Shown piece by piece: positions 14,718 to 25,139 of a stretch of 64,000 bases of DNA. The notes under the pieces are model-generated. The model was not told the origin of the DNA, made no database searches, and saw only the letters and a list, made by a program, of their open reading frames with translations. The DNA is from Gammaproteobacteria bacterium TMED78 (GTDB lineage: Bacteria; Pseudomonadota; Gammaproteobacteria; Steroidobacterales; Rariloculaceae). Position 1 is the stretch's first letter. Every line of letters begins with the position of its first letter. Both the position numbers and the translations under genes were made by a program. Location of the stretch: positions 219,017 to 283,016 of the forward strand of contig NHEF01000010.1 of the NCBI GenBank assembly GCA_002171615.1. Direction: 5' to 3'.

Positions 14718-16094
14718 CTAAAGAGTGTTTACCCCTACCTCAAATATTTTTTCTAAATCCTGCATATTATCTTTTTCGGTCATAAAAAGAATAACATGGT
14801 CATCAGGCTCAATTATTATATCATGGTGAGCCATTAAAACTTTATCACCGCGAACGATAGATCCAATAGTAACGCCCTTTGGCAAATCTATCTCTTCTAG
14901 TGATTTACCAATAACATCAGAACTTCCTGATTCACCATGAGCAACAGCCTCTATAGCCTCTGCAGCGCCTCGTCTGAGGGCATGCACCTTGACAACATCG
15001 CCTTTCCGTATGTGAGCTAAAAGTGTCCCAAGGGTTATCTGTGATGGAGAGATAGCAATATCAATTGTTCCTGCCTCTAGAAGATCAGAATAGGCAGGTC
15101 TATTAATTAAAGCAATAACTTTTCTTGCTCCTAGCCTTTTAGCTAGCATAGCTGATAGGATATTCGCTTCCTCAGAATCAGTGACTGAAATAAAAATATC
15201 TACCCGATCAATATTTTCTTCTAATAATAACTCTTCATCTGATGCATCACCATGGAGAACAATAGCCTTGTTTAATTTTTCAGAAACGATTTTTGCCTGG
15301 TTTCTATCTCTCTCGATCAACTTAACTTCATTTTTTGATTCTAATGCCTGCGCTAGTCTTAATCCTATATTGCCTCCGCCAGCTATAATAACTTTTCTTA
15401 TTGGCCTATCAAGTTTCCTCATCTGCTTTAAAACAGTCCTAATATCTTTCCTAGCAGCTATAAAAAATACCTCATCTCCTTCTCTTATTATTGTTTCGCC
15501 ATCAGGAATAATACCTTTCCCACCTCTATAAATTGCTGCAACTCTGTAATCAATATTAGGTATGAGCTCTTCCATATCTTTCAATGGGTGTCCTATTAAT
15601 GCTCCGCCTTTCCTTGCTAGAGCTGCTACTAATCTTACCTTTCCTTCAGCAAACTCCAAGACTTGAAGCGCTCCGGGAAATCGCAATAATTCAATAATGT
15701 GGTTAGTAACTAATTCTTCTGGACTAATAGGAACATCTACTGCAATAGCTTCTTTTGTAAATAATTCATCATGATCAATATACTCAGACGCTCTTATCCT
15801 GGCAATCCTTGTAGGGATATTAAATAACTTACTTGCAACTTCGCAAGCGACTATATTAACCTCATCACTATCCGTTAAGGCTATTAATATATCAGAGTCT
15901 TTAGCTCCAGCTTTTTCTAAAACCTCTGGATGAGCTCCATGGCCAACTATAGTTCTAACATCTAATCTATCTTGCAAATCTCTTAAAGAATCAAAATCTA
16001 AATCAACAATAGTTACTTCATTTGATTCCTCTTTTGCCAGGCTATAAGCAGCTGTACTTCCTACTTGGCCTGCACCTAAAATAAGAATATTCAT
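14718..16094 (-). CDS. trkA: Trk potassium uptake system, regulatory subunit TrkA
   Basis: At 458 residues it has the standard duplicated RCK arrangement: a nucleotide-binding Rossmann motif at the N-terminus (ILGAGQVGSTAAYSLA) and a second near residue 233 (IAGGGNIGLRLAQALE), each followed by a TrkA-C domain. It binds NAD(H) or ATP/ADP and gates TrkH. It lies 15 bases behind uvrD and three before trkH on the same strand. Confidence 0.97.
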   Translation of the reverse strand: MNILILGAGQVGSTAAYSLAKEESNEVTIVDLDFDSLRDLQDRLDVRTIVGHGAHPEVLEKAGAKDSDILIALTDSDEVNIVACEVASKLFNIPTRIARIRASEYIDHDELFTKEAIAVDVPISPEELVTNHIIELLRFPGALQVLEFAEGKVRLVAALARKGGALIGHPLKDMEELIPNIDYRVAAIYRGGKGIIPDGETIIREGDEVFFIAARKDIRTVLKQMRKLDRPIRKVIIAGGGNIGLRLAQALESKNEVKLIERDRNQAKIVSEKLNKAIVLHGDASDEELLLEENIDRVDIFISVTDSEEANILSAMLAKRLGARKVIALINRPAYSDLLEAGTIDIAISPSQITLGTLLAHIRKGDVVKVHALRRGAAEAIEAVAHGESGSSDVIGKSLEEIDLPKGVTIGSIVRGDKVLMAHHDIIIEPDDHVILFMTEKDNMQDLEKIFEVGVNTL

Positions 16095-16109
16095 AATTCT
16101 TTAGAGACT

Positions 16110-18266
16110 CTATATAAGTTTAAGTTTCGCATATTCTAAAACTAACCATTTACATCCTTGATTATAAAAATTTACCTGAACTCTGGCCTGAGGACCTGAC
16201 CCCTCGTATGCCAAAACAACCCCCTCACCAAAATGATCATGGAAAACTCTTTGACCAAGATGCATTTGTATAGATGATTTTCTTTTATGTTCATTATTCG
16301 AAAAGGTGGCATTTGAATGCAGTGTTATAGAGTTTAGATCTTCAATAAGCTCATTGGGTATCTCACCTATAAACCTAGATGGAGCTCCAAAATTTTCAAT
16401 CCCATATATCCTTCTTTGCTGTGCATAAGTTAAGTATATTGTTTTTTTAGCCCTAGTGATACCAACGTAACAAAGTCTCCTTTCCTCTTCTAATTCTGAT
16501 TCAGTATTTATTGATCTTCTATGAGGAAATAAACCTTCCTCTAAGCCACACAAGAATATAACTGGAAACTCTAGGCCCTTTGCAGAATGAAGTGTCATAA
16601 GCTGAACACTATCTAATTCTGAATCTGCCTGGTTAGCTCCGGACTCTAAAACAGCATAAGATAAAAACTCATCTAAAGGACTTAATCCGCTCTCCTCATC
16701 ATCAAGGATAGTGCCTTCGGATGCGCTAACTAACTCTTCTAAATTTTCTACTTTTGCCTCGCCGTTTAACTGTCCTTCTCTTCCATAGTAATCTATTAGC
16801 CCACTCTGACGTATAACGTCTCTTACTTTATCTGATAATAAAAAATCTTTGGTTGATGAATCCATTCCTTCTATTAATTTAATAAAAGAAGATAAGGCGT
16901 CATTTGCTCTCTTACTTAAAACATTATCTCCAAGAATTTTTTTTGAGCTATTCCATAAAGATATATTATATTTAATAGAAAATTTCCGTATTAATTCTAT
17001 TGTCTTTAAACCAATTCCTCTAGGAGGTACATTCACAATTCTTTCAAAAGAATTATCTTCACTTCGGTTAGAAATAATCCTTAAATATGCAAGCGCATCT
17101 TTAACTTCTGCTCTCTCAAAAAAACGTAATCCCCCATAAACCCTATAAGGGATTTTATATTTTAGTAAATATTCTTCAAAAATTCTTGATTGGGCATTAG
17201 ATCTGTATAGGATAGCTATTTCAGATCTTAAATTTCCTTGATTCAAATAGTCACTAATTTTATTTATTACAAAATCTGCCTCATCTCTCTCATTCGAAGC
17301 AGAGAATATACTTACTAGGTCTCCCTTATTTGCATTTGTCCATAATTCTTTGCCTAATCTTGTAGAATTATTAGATATTATTGAATTAGCTGCGGACAAA
17401 ATATTTTTTGTAGATCTATAATTTTGCTCTAATCTAGTTATCTTAGTAGATAAAAAATTTTTATCAAAAAGTTGCATATTTTCAACTTTAGCTCCCCTCC
17501 ATTTATATATAGATTGGTCATCATCACCTACTGCAAAAATAGAATTATTATTACCAATCATAAGTCTTAAAAAATCATACTGAATAGTATTAGTATCTTG
17601 AAACTCATCTACTAGCAAATATCTAAATTTATTTTGATAATGCTCTAACAGCTCTTTATTTTCTTTTAGCGTTTCTACTGTCCTTAGGATAAGCTCAGAA
17701 AAATCTACTACTGATGAGGACTGGCATAGATGATCATAATGCTTATAAATATCAATTATTTCTGATTCATTTTCAGCTTCTGAAGAAAATATTTTATTAG
17801 CTCTTACTCCATTATCTTTTTTTCTATTTATATATGATTGAATTTCCTTTGGAGAAAAATCTTTTTCACCCTTATTTAACTCTTTAAGCGTTTTTTTAAT
17901 TATTCTTAATTGATCCAAAGAATCAATAATCTGGAAATTTTTATTTAGTCTTGCTACATCCCAATTAATTCTCAAGAATTTATGTGATAGACCATGGAAA
18001 GTTCCTATCCATAAATTCTTAGTTGGATAATTAAGAATACTCTCAATTCTCTTTTTCATTTCTAATGCTGCTTTATTTGTAAAAGTAACAATAAATAAAT
18101 TTTCTGGAGGAATCTTTTCTACTACTATAAGCCATGCAACTCTATGAACTAGAACTCTAGTTTTTCCACTGCCAGCCCCAGCAAGAACTAAAACTGAGTT
18201 AGCGTTAGTAGTTACAGCCTCTCTTTGCTGATCATTTAAATCTGAGATTATTCTCTGAGTGTCCAT
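16110..18266 (-). CDS. uvrD: DNA helicase II, UvrD
   Basis: A 718-residue superfamily 1A helicase. Walker A is GAGSGKT at residues 30-36, motif II is VDEFQDTN, motif III is GDDDQSIYKWRGA, and motif VI is EERRLCYVGITRAK. The C-terminal tail (LGQRVFHDHFGEGVVL) matches the UvrD/PcrA Tudor-like domain that contacts RNA polymerase. It unwinds DNA 3' to 5' in mismatch and excision repair. It lies between ctaB and trkA with gaps of 15-19 bases. Confidence 0.97.
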   Translation of the reverse strand: MDTQRIISDLNDQQREAVTTNANSVLVLAGAGSGKTRVLVHRVAWLIVVEKIPPENLFIVTFTNKAALEMKKRIESILNYPTKNLWIGTFHGLSHKFLRINWDVARLNKNFQIIDSLDQLRIIKKTLKELNKGEKDFSPKEIQSYINRKKDNGVRANKIFSSEAENESEIIDIYKHYDHLCQSSSVVDFSELILRTVETLKENKELLEHYQNKFRYLLVDEFQDTNTIQYDFLRLMIGNNNSIFAVGDDDQSIYKWRGAKVENMQLFDKNFLSTKITRLEQNYRSTKNILSAANSIISNNSTRLGKELWTNANKGDLVSIFSASNERDEADFVINKISDYLNQGNLRSEIAILYRSNAQSRIFEEYLLKYKIPYRVYGGLRFFERAEVKDALAYLRIISNRSEDNSFERIVNVPPRGIGLKTIELIRKFSIKYNISLWNSSKKILGDNVLSKRANDALSSFIKLIEGMDSSTKDFLLSDKVRDVIRQSGLIDYYGREGQLNGEAKVENLEELVSASEGTILDDEESGLSPLDEFLSYAVLESGANQADSELDSVQLMTLHSAKGLEFPVIFLCGLEEGLFPHRRSINTESELEEERRLCYVGITRAKKTIYLTYAQQRRIYGIENFGAPSRFIGEIPNELIEDLNSITLHSNATFSNNEHKRKSSIQMHLGQRVFHDHFGEGVVLAYEGSGPQARVQVNFYNQGCKWLVLEYAKLKLI

Positions 18267-18285
18267 CAGAAAAAATATATAATAA

Positions 18286-19203
18286 TTACCAAGAAGGCCA
18301 AATTAATAAAATATAATGATCAACCAATAAGAAGCTGAATAAAGCTATTAGATAGTTTATAGAAAAAACAAAAACTTCCATGGGTAAATTACTATTACTA
18401 GAATATTTTAATCTAAAAACATAAAATATGAATCCTATACCTAAAAAAATACTTCCAAGTAAATATAACTCGCCTGTCATATTTAGAAAATAGGGGCATA
18501 ATGTAACTAAGAATAAAATTAAAGTATAAATAATAATATAGTTTTTTGTTAAATCAACTCCATGTGTAACTGGAAGCATTGGGATGCCAACTTTTTCATA
18601 GTCATCTTTTCTAGCTATGGCGAGTGCCCAAAAATGTGGTGGAGTCCACATGAAGATAATCAAAAATAAAAATAATGAAAATAAGCTTACCTCATCGTTA
18701 ACAGCTGCCCATCCCAATATTGGAGGAGTTGCTCCTGCCGCACCCCCTATTACTATATTTTGAGGAGTTAATCTTTTTAGGAAAACGGTATAAATAACAG
18801 CATATCCAATTAGTGATAAGAATGTGAGTACAGCAGTTAAAATATTTACATAAAATATAAGTATAAACATACCCAGAAAACCAATAAAGAGCGAAAAAAT
18901 TAATGCTTTTCTTTCGCTAATCCTTCCGCTTGGTAGAGGTCTATGGCTAGTTCTAGACATTTTCGCATCAATTCGTTGATCAAAGATGTGATTTATTGAT
19001 GCGCCTGAAGCTGCTGATAACCCTATCCCTACACTACCGAAAAAGAGAATATTAAAGGGAATAAAGCTATCTGATGCTAGTAGCATTCCAACAATCGCAG
19101 TAAATACTAAGAGTAAAACTACCTTTGGCTTAGTTAAAGCAAAAAAATCAAAAAAAGATGAAGACATTAATGATTTATAAGTTGTTGATTCTTTGATTAA
19201 CAT
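18286..19203 (-). CDS. ctaB: Protoheme IX farnesyltransferase (heme O synthase)
   Basis: A 305-residue UbiA-superfamily membrane prenyltransferase that makes heme O from protoheme IX, the step before heme A. The DFFALTKPKVVLLLVFTA start and the NHIFDQRIDAKMSRTSHRPLP motif (first Asp-rich site) are diagnostic. The given start overlaps ctaA by 29 bases; an ATG 36 bases later (MSSSFF) would begin seven bases after the ctaA stop and is also credible, since neither has a strong ribosome site. It forms a pair with ctaA, supplying heme A to the oxidase encoded about 12 kb away. Confidence 0.95.
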   Translation of the reverse strand: MLIKESTTYKSLMSSSFFDFFALTKPKVVLLLVFTAIVGMLLASDSFIPFNILFFGSVGIGLSAASGASINHIFDQRIDAKMSRTSHRPLPSGRISERKALIFSLFIGFLGMFILIFYVNILTAVLTFLSLIGYAVIYTVFLKRLTPQNIVIGGAAGATPPILGWAAVNDEVSLFSLFLFLIIFMWTPPHFWALAIARKDDYEKVGIPMLPVTHGVDLTKNYIIIYTLILFLVTLCPYFLNMTGELYLLGSIFLGIGFIFYVFRLKYSSNSNLPMEVFVFSINYLIALFSFLLVDHYILLIWPSW

Positions 19204-20149
19204 TTAGTACCGTCAATAATAATAAAGCAGCAACAGCATTATGTGCTACAGCAATAAATAATGGAATCCCAAAAAGTATCACACTAATCCCAAGTGATAT
19301 TTGTGCAATCAGAGCAATAAGGATGAAAAAACCATCAACTCTTGTTTTCGGAAAGCTAAATAACTTAAATACTAACAAACCTAGAAAGATAGCTGTAATA
19401 ATAGCTCCTAATCTATGAGAAAAATGAATAGCCACTCTAGCTGGATGCTCTAATACCCCACCTTCGTAGTCAATACCGATGCCTCTCCAAAGAACAAAAC
19501 CTTCCTTAAAATCCATAATCGGAGGCCACCAACTTGATTGACAGGTAGGAAAATCAGGACATGATAATGCTGCATAATTTGAGCTTGTCCATCCCCCTAA
19601 AGATATCTGAAAAATTAAAATAACAAAAGAAACTAAAGCAATCTTTTTTATAGGAGCGGGGGCCATTTTATGAGGAGCTTTCCATCTAGAAAGCCACGAT
19701 AAAATGCTTAGCGTAGTTAAGCCTCCAAGCAAATGCAACATAACTACTATTGGCTTTAATAAAAGAGTCACGGTCCACATTCCTAGCATTCCTTGAAAAA
19801 TAACTGTAAAAAATAATAAAGAAGGTAAAAAGACTTTCTGATTTGGCGATCTACGATTTATAAAGGCTACTATGAGCAATGATAAGCAAACTAACCCTAA
19901 CAAAGTAGCAAGGTACCTATGTATCATTTCTCTCCATGCCTTTCCTGAATCAAAAGGTCTCTCTGGATAAGAATATATAAGTGATGCTATTTCTTCGGTA
20001 GAGCTTGGGACAAGAAGGTTGCCATAACAGCCCGGCCAATCTGGGCATCCTAGGCCAGCATCAGTCAACCTCACCCATGCACCAATAAAAATTACGAAAA
20101 AAGCTAAGAAAGTACCTAAACGAGCTAGTCGAATAAAGAGAATATCCAA
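19175..20149 (-). CDS. ctaA: Heme A synthase (COX15/CtaA family)
   Basis: A 324-residue, roughly eight-helix membrane protein. The four heme-coordinating histidine sites are visible as MIHRYLATLLG, VVMLHLLGGL, IHFSHRLGAI and AVAHNAVAALLL. Two cysteine pairs occur in GLGCPDWPGCYG and LSCPDFPTCQ, as in the two-domain family. It oxidises heme O to heme A. It heads the ctaA-ctaB pair and is separated by 85 bases from bioC upstream, where a promoter could lie. Confidence 0.96.
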   Translation of the reverse strand: MDILFIRLARLGTFLAFFVIFIGAWVRLTDAGLGCPDWPGCYGNLLVPSSTEEIASLIYSYPERPFDSGKAWREMIHRYLATLLGLVCLSLLIVAFINRRSPNQKVFLPSLLFFTVIFQGMLGMWTVTLLLKPIVVMLHLLGGLTTLSILSWLSRWKAPHKMAPAPIKKIALVSFVILIFQISLGGWTSSNYAALSCPDFPTCQSSWWPPIMDFKEGFVLWRGIGIDYEGGVLEHPARVAIHFSHRLGAIITAIFLGLLVFKLFSFPKTRVDGFFILIALIAQISLGISVILFGIPLFIAVAHNAVAALLLLTVLNVNQRINNL

Positions 20150-20234
20150 TAATAAAACTCCAAAAATATGTATATTTTAAATTTTAATTATATCAAATCT
20201 TGGGCACTTCTTCGAAGTAAAGGATATCTTTAAA

Positions 20235-21128
20235 CTACTTTTTTCTATTATTTTTCTTGTAATCCATTATGCCCTCTAGGGAAATTACTTGTGTGTCTAA
20301 ATCTCCATATTTTTCCTTCTTTTCAATACACCAAGCATGACCAAAAATAGCTTCAATAGTTACATTTAATTTTGAATTTTCTCGATTTAGCTCAAAATTA
20401 CTACAAAATGACTTCCATTTATCTTTACCCGTCAAACTAGTTCTTTTTCCTTGAGCAACATTACTAGCTCCACAGCCTTTTATATCAGAAATTAACTTAG
20501 TTATATTATCGTAGTTAATATAAATTTTATTTACATCTAAAACTGGATCAACTAAATTAAACTTTAAAAGAATGTCGCCTATATCATGCATATCAAAGAA
20601 AGCATGTACATGAATATAATCATCTATAGAGTGCCATGCTCTCCTTAGCTCAACTAAAGTATCAGGACCAAAACTAGAAAATAAAAATAAGCCGCCATTT
20701 TTTAAAGTTCTTGATATTTCGTTAAAAACGAAATCGATATTACACCAAGGTAGTAATAGATTTGCAAATACTAAATCAACACAGTTATCCCTAATTGGAA
20801 GCTTCTCAGCATCACCTAGTAACACATTTATATTATCTACCTTAGAGTAGCTACTAGATGATAATTTATTCATATTTATACTATTATCAATAGCGATAAT
20901 TTCACTTTCTGGAAAAATCTCAGATAAATTAACTGCACCTTTGCCTGTAGCTGAACCTATATCTAAGATTAATTGTGGGTTTAAATTAAAAAAAATTAAT
21001 CTATCTAGTAAACGTTTCCTAATCTCGCTATATAAAACATCTGAATCGTTAAATTTTCTTGCTGATTTATTAAAGTTACGAATAGATTGTAATTTTATAG
21101 GTAGACCAATCTGATTTTTTTTTATCAA
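20235..21128 (-). CDS. bioC: Malonyl-ACP O-methyltransferase BioC
   Basis: A 297-residue class I SAM methyltransferase. Motif I is LILDIGSATGKG, and the BioC-specific later part FSSFGPDTLVELRRAW with the FFDMHDIGD segment separates it from general methyltransferases. It methylates malonyl-ACP to start pimelate synthesis for biotin. The gene lies 21 bases after bioB on the same strand, so two steps of one pathway are co-transcribed. Compared with typical BioC the C-terminal region is about 30 residues longer and lysine-rich. Confidence 0.93.
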   Translation of the reverse strand: MIKKNQIGLPIKLQSIRNFNKSARKFNDSDVLYSEIRKRLLDRLIFFNLNPQLILDIGSATGKGAVNLSEIFPESEIIAIDNSINMNKLSSSSYSKVDNINVLLGDAEKLPIRDNCVDLVFANLLLPWCNIDFVFNEISRTLKNGGLFLFSSFGPDTLVELRRAWHSIDDYIHVHAFFDMHDIGDILLKFNLVDPVLDVNKIYINYDNITKLISDIKGCGASNVAQGKRTSLTGKDKWKSFCSNFELNRENSKLNVTIEAIFGHAWCIEKKEKYGDLDTQVISLEGIMDYKKNNRKK

Positions 21129-21149
21129 TTTATCTTTTAATTTAATATT

Positions 21150-22169
21150 TTATTTAAGAATTTTCTCTTCAGACTTAATGCCTAATTTAGAAAGAAGCAC
21201 CTGATCATCATCATAATTAGGATTTCTCGTAGTTAGTAATTTGTCACCGTAGAAAATTGAGTTTGCTCCAGCCATAAAACATAAAGCCTGCATTTCATCT
21301 GTGAATTCGTCTCTTCCGGCTGAGAGCCTTACATAAGATCTAGGCATGATTATCCTTGCAATAGCAATTGTTTTCACAAATTCAATCATATCTATCGGCT
21401 CTTCATTTTCTAATGGAGTGCCCGGAGATCTGACTAGATTATTTATAGGTACGCTCTCAGGCTGATCTGGCATATTTGCTAAACTTTTCAGTAACATAAC
21501 TCTATCTTCTCTATTCTCACCCAAGCCTAAAATACCGCCACAACAGACTTTCATACCGGATTTCCTAACATTTTTTAAAGTCTGTATACGATCAGAATAA
21601 TTTCTTGTTGTAATAATTTTTTTGTAAAAATTTTCAGAAGTATCAAGATTATGATTATAGTAATCTAACCCTGCGTTTTTCAGAGACAAGGCTTGATCTT
21701 CATTTAATAGCCCTAAAGTAGCACAAGTTTCTAAACCTAATGATTTAACTTCCTTAATCATCTCAATAATTTTTTTTATTTGTTTATCTTTAGGTCCTCT
21801 GTATGCAGCTCCCATACAAAATCTTGTAGCTCCTGCACTTTTAGCTTTTTTTGCCGCATCAATAACTTCACCTAAAGGCATAAGATCCTCTGGCTCTACT
21901 TCAGTATTAAAGCGGATACTTTGAGGACAATAAGAGCAATCCTCTGGACATGCTCCGGTTTTGATCGAAAGCAATGTCGACATTTGAACTTCATTAGCTA
22001 CAAAATATTTTCTATGAATCCACTGTGCTCCAAATAGTAAATCATTTAAAGGAAGATCATATAGCTCGTGCAACTCTCTTTTTGACCAATTATTTTTTTT
22101 ATATGATCCTATTACTAATCCGGTTAAAGAGAGAAAATCATCTGTAATTTCATATTTTTCTATACTCAT
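21150..22169 (-). CDS. bioB: Biotin synthase
   Basis: A 339-residue radical SAM enzyme. The cluster motif is CPEDCSYC with Cys74, Cys78 and Cys81, and the second [2Fe-2S] site residues lie in ATLGLL-, [10 protein letters not shown]- and SAGRDE-type segments. It inserts sulfur into dethiobiotin. It follows ubiA by 14 bases and precedes bioC by 21. The other biotin genes (bioF, bioA, bioD) are not in the window. Confidence 0.97.
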   Translation of the reverse strand: MSIEKYEITDDFLSLTGLVIGSYKKNNWSKRELHELYDLPLNDLLFGAQWIHRKYFVANEVQMSTLLSIKTGACPEDCSYCPQSIRFNTEVEPEDLMPLGEVIDAAKKAKSAGATRFCMGAAYRGPKDKQIKKIIEMIKEVKSLGLETCATLGLLNEDQALSLKNAGLDYYNHNLDTSENFYKKIITTRNYSDRIQTLKNVRKSGMKVCCGGILGLGENREDRVMLLKSLANMPDQPESVPINNLVRSPGTPLENEEPIDMIEFVKTIAIARIIMPRSYVRLSAGRDEFTDEMQALCFMAGANSIFYGDKLLTTRNPNYDDDQVLLSKLGIKSEEKILK

Positions 22170-22183
22170 TAAAATAAATCCTT

Positions 22184-23041
22184 TTAAATACCATAAGATG
22201 AAAGAATACCAAAAAAAATAATACCGCCAACTAAATTATTACTTTTAAATGCTTTTAAACAAAATTCTGGCCTGCTATTTTTTATTAGAAAAAATTGATA
22301 AATAAGCAAAAGAGAAATAGCAGAAATAGAAAGAAAATAAGGAAAACTTAGCTTTTCGACTATACCAATAACCAAAAGGGTTACAAAAAATATAAGCTGC
22401 ATTACTGATATAAATAGTTTATCAAAATCTCCAAACATAATTGCTGTAGACCTCACATTCAACTTTAGATCATATTTTTTATCTGCCATAGCGTATTGTG
22501 TATCATAGAATATTATCCAAGACATAGTACAGAGAAAAATTACCCAGCTAATTATAGGAACTGAATTAGTTATCGACGCAAACGCCATTGGGCCACCCAA
22601 AGAGAACGCTACCCCAAGAAAAACCTGAGGCGCAGCAAAAAATCTCTTGGAGTAGGGATAAAGAATAGTAATTATTACACCGAAAATTGCAATATAAATA
22701 CTGAGTCTATTTAATAAAGATACTAAAAAAAACCCGATAATTAGTAAAAAAATGAATAATAACAAAGCTTCTATTTTATTTGCATGTCCTACAGCCAGTG
22801 GCCTATCTTTTGTTCGTTCAACATATCGATCAATCTTCATATCAGCATAATCATTAATTACACATCCAGCTGACCTCATTATGATGGTACCAAAAATAAA
22901 AATTAATAATATATCCAAATCAGGTAGTCCTTTAGATGCTATCCATATAGACCATAATGTAGGCCATAAAAGCAACCAAATACCAATTGGTTTATTTAAT
23001 CTCATTAAGCTGATATAGATTTTTATTTTTTTAAATATCAT
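22184..23041 (-). CDS. ubiA: 4-hydroxybenzoate octaprenyltransferase
   Basis: A 285-residue membrane prenyltransferase of the UbiA family. The first aspartate-rich motif reads [20 protein letters not shown] and the second [12 protein letters not shown]. The N-terminal [18 protein letters not shown] is typical of ubiquinone-type UbiA. It attaches the polyprenyl tail to 4-hydroxybenzoate, the first membrane step of ubiquinone synthesis. It sits between recG and bioB. The chorismate lyase gene ubiC is not adjacent. Confidence 0.96.
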   Translation of the reverse strand: MIFKKIKIYISLMRLNKPIGIWLLLWPTLWSIWIASKGLPDLDILLIFIFGTIIMRSAGCVINDYADMKIDRYVERTKDRPLAVGHANKIEALLLFIFLLIIGFFLVSLLNRLSIYIAIFGVIITILYPYSKRFFAAPQVFLGVAFSLGGPMAFASITNSVPIISWVIFLCTMSWIIFYDTQYAMADKKYDLKLNVRSTAIMFGDFDKLFISVMQLIFFVTLLVIGIVEKLSFPYFLSISAISLLLIYQFFLIKNSRPEFCLKAFKSNNLVGGIIFFGILSSYGI

Positions 23042-23053
23042 ATTTTCTTGATA

Positions 23054-25123
23054 CTAAACTTTGGCATAATTTGCCGTATCGCCAAACCAACGTTCTATTA
23101 AAGAATTGATAAGATCAGGTCTTTCGCTGATAATTTTATCAGATAGCTCTATGACTTCTGACAATAAGAATGAATCTCTAGAGAAATCAGCTATCTTTAA
23201 TTTGCATAACCCTGCCTGTCTTTTTCCTAAAATTTCTCCTGGCCCTCTTAACTCTAAATCTTTTTTAGCTACTATAAATCCATCATTAGTCTCTCTTATC
23301 GCACCTAATCTTTGCCTTGATAATTCATTTAAAGGCGGCTTATATAATAGGATACAATTTGATTTAAAATCTCCTCTACCTACTCGCCCTCTTAGTTGAT
23401 GAAGCTGGGATAATCCCATTCTCTCAGAATTTTCTATAACCATTAGTGTTGCATTTGGAACATCCACACCTACCTCAATAACAGTAGTAGAAACTAATAA
23501 ATCTATTTTTTTATTTTTAAATGCTCTCATTACCTTTTCTTTTTCATCATACTTCATTTTGCCATGAAGTAACCCAATCTCTATTGTTGGCATTACTATA
23601 CTTAATTCATGAATTAAATTTTTAGCTGCTTGTGAATCAATTACCTCTGACTCTTCTATTAATGGACATACCCAATAAGCCTGCTGGCCCTTCTTACAAT
23701 GCGCTAATACCCTCTTAACGAGAATGTCTCTTTTAGCTTCAGGCATAACATTTGTTTCTACTAACTGTCGACCTTTTGGTAATTCGTTAATTATTGAACT
23801 ATCTAAATCAGCATATGCAATCATAGCTAAAGTTCTAGGTATTGGGGTGGCAGTAATAACTAACTGATGTGGAGAAAAGTCTCTACCCTTAAGTTTTAGT
23901 TTTAATCTCTGATCAACGCCAAACCTATGCTGTTCATCTATAATTATTAAACCAACTTTATTAAATTCAACAGCTCGCTGAAATAGTGCATGCGTGCCAA
24001 TAATTATAGAAGATTTTCCACTTTTAATCTTTTCTAATATAGTTGATCTTTCTTTTTCAGGAGTAGATCCTGAAAGAAAAGCAATATCTATATCTAAAAA
24101 ATTAAACCATTCCTTAAAGTTTATATAGTGCTGCTCAGCTAGAAGTTCGGTGGGAGCCATAAAAACTGCTTGGAGGGAGTTGCTGTGACATCGTAAAGCT
24201 GCCGATGCCGCTACTACTGTTTTACCAGACCCAACATCACCTTGCAATAATCTATGCATAGGTATATTTTTTTTTAAATCAGTAAATATTTCATTAATAA
24301 CAGATGATTGAGCATTTGTTAATTCAAACGGAAGTGAATTGATAAATTGATCTACTGAATCATCCTTTTTTACTATCTTCTCTGATAAGTCTTCTTTATT
24401 TTTATTACTAAGTCTTAATAAGGCTAACCTCTGTGCTAACATTTCCTCTAAAGAAATTCTTATTTGTGAAGGATGTCTTCTTTGTTCTAATAATTTTATA
24501 TCTGAATTGGCGGGAGGGCTATGTAAGAATCTTAATGAATCAGTTAAGGAAGGATATGCTCCTCCAATAATTGGTGATAGAAAATCTATTTTAGAATAAC
24601 TTTTTTCAAGGATTTTAAGAGATTGTTCTATGAGAGACCTTATTCTAGCCTGATGGAGGCCTCCGGCAGAAGGGTATACAGCTGTAAGATTAGTATTTAA
24701 ATTTTCACTACTTGAATTTATGATCTTATACTCAGGATGGATCATTTCTATTATTTGCTTATTCTGTCTTGCCTCACCAAAACATCTAACTCTCTTAGCT
24801 GCCTTAAGATTATTGAACTGAGAATTAGAAAAATGAAAAAATTTTAAATTTATCATAGCAGAATCATCATAAACCCTACAGACCATTACTCTTCTGCCTC
24901 GAAAAATAATTTTAACTTCATCTATTTCAACTTCTATTAGTTTTTTCTCTCCTGGAACTAAAGAGTCAATATTGGCTATTCTAGTTCTATCCTCATAGCG
25001 AATCGGAAAAAGAAATAGGAGATCTATAATTTTATTTATACCAAAATCATTTAGCTTGCCTAGTAGAAAAGGTCCTACACCAGCTAATTTTATAGGTGAA
25101 TCATCTATTGATATTTCTGACAT
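23054..25123 (-). CDS. recG: ATP-dependent DNA helicase RecG
   Basis: A 689-residue superfamily 2 helicase that remodels stalled forks and Holliday junctions. It has an N-terminal wedge/OB domain, Walker A in QGDVGSGKTVVA, motif II as DEQHRFG, the motif VI region QLRGRVGRGD, and the C-terminal TRG region. Position beside spoT and ridA follows the common gmk-rpoZ-spoT-recG order of gammaproteobacteria. A trmH gene, found between spoT and recG in Escherichia coli, is absent here. Confidence 0.97.
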   Translation of the reverse strand: MSEISIDDSPIKLAGVGPFLLGKLNDFGINKIIDLLFLFPIRYEDRTRIANIDSLVPGEKKLIEVEIDEVKIIFRGRRVMVCRVYDDSAMINLKFFHFSNSQFNNLKAAKRVRCFGEARQNKQIIEMIHPEYKIINSSSENLNTNLTAVYPSAGGLHQARIRSLIEQSLKILEKSYSKIDFLSPIIGGAYPSLTDSLRFLHSPPANSDIKLLEQRRHPSQIRISLEEMLAQRLALLRLSNKNKEDLSEKIVKKDDSVDQFINSLPFELTNAQSSVINEIFTDLKKNIPMHRLLQGDVGSGKTVVAASAALRCHSNSLQAVFMAPTELLAEQHYINFKEWFNFLDIDIAFLSGSTPEKERSTILEKIKSGKSSIIIGTHALFQRAVEFNKVGLIIIDEQHRFGVDQRLKLKLKGRDFSPHQLVITATPIPRTLAMIAYADLDSSIINELPKGRQLVETNVMPEAKRDILVKRVLAHCKKGQQAYWVCPLIEESEVIDSQAAKNLIHELSIVMPTIEIGLLHGKMKYDEKEKVMRAFKNKKIDLLVSTTVIEVGVDVPNATLMVIENSERMGLSQLHQLRGRVGRGDFKSNCILLYKPPLNELSRQRLGAIRETNDGFIVAKKDLELRGPGEILGKRQAGLCKLKIADFSRDSFLLSEVIELSDKIISERPDLINSLIERWFGDTANYAKV

Positions 25124-25139
25124 CTGAGTAGATTAGTAC

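Noticed and set aside
15181-15531. Plus-strand frame of 116 codons inside trkA
   Set aside because: It is antisense to the second RCK domain of TrkA, with a low-complexity Ser/Ile-rich translation.
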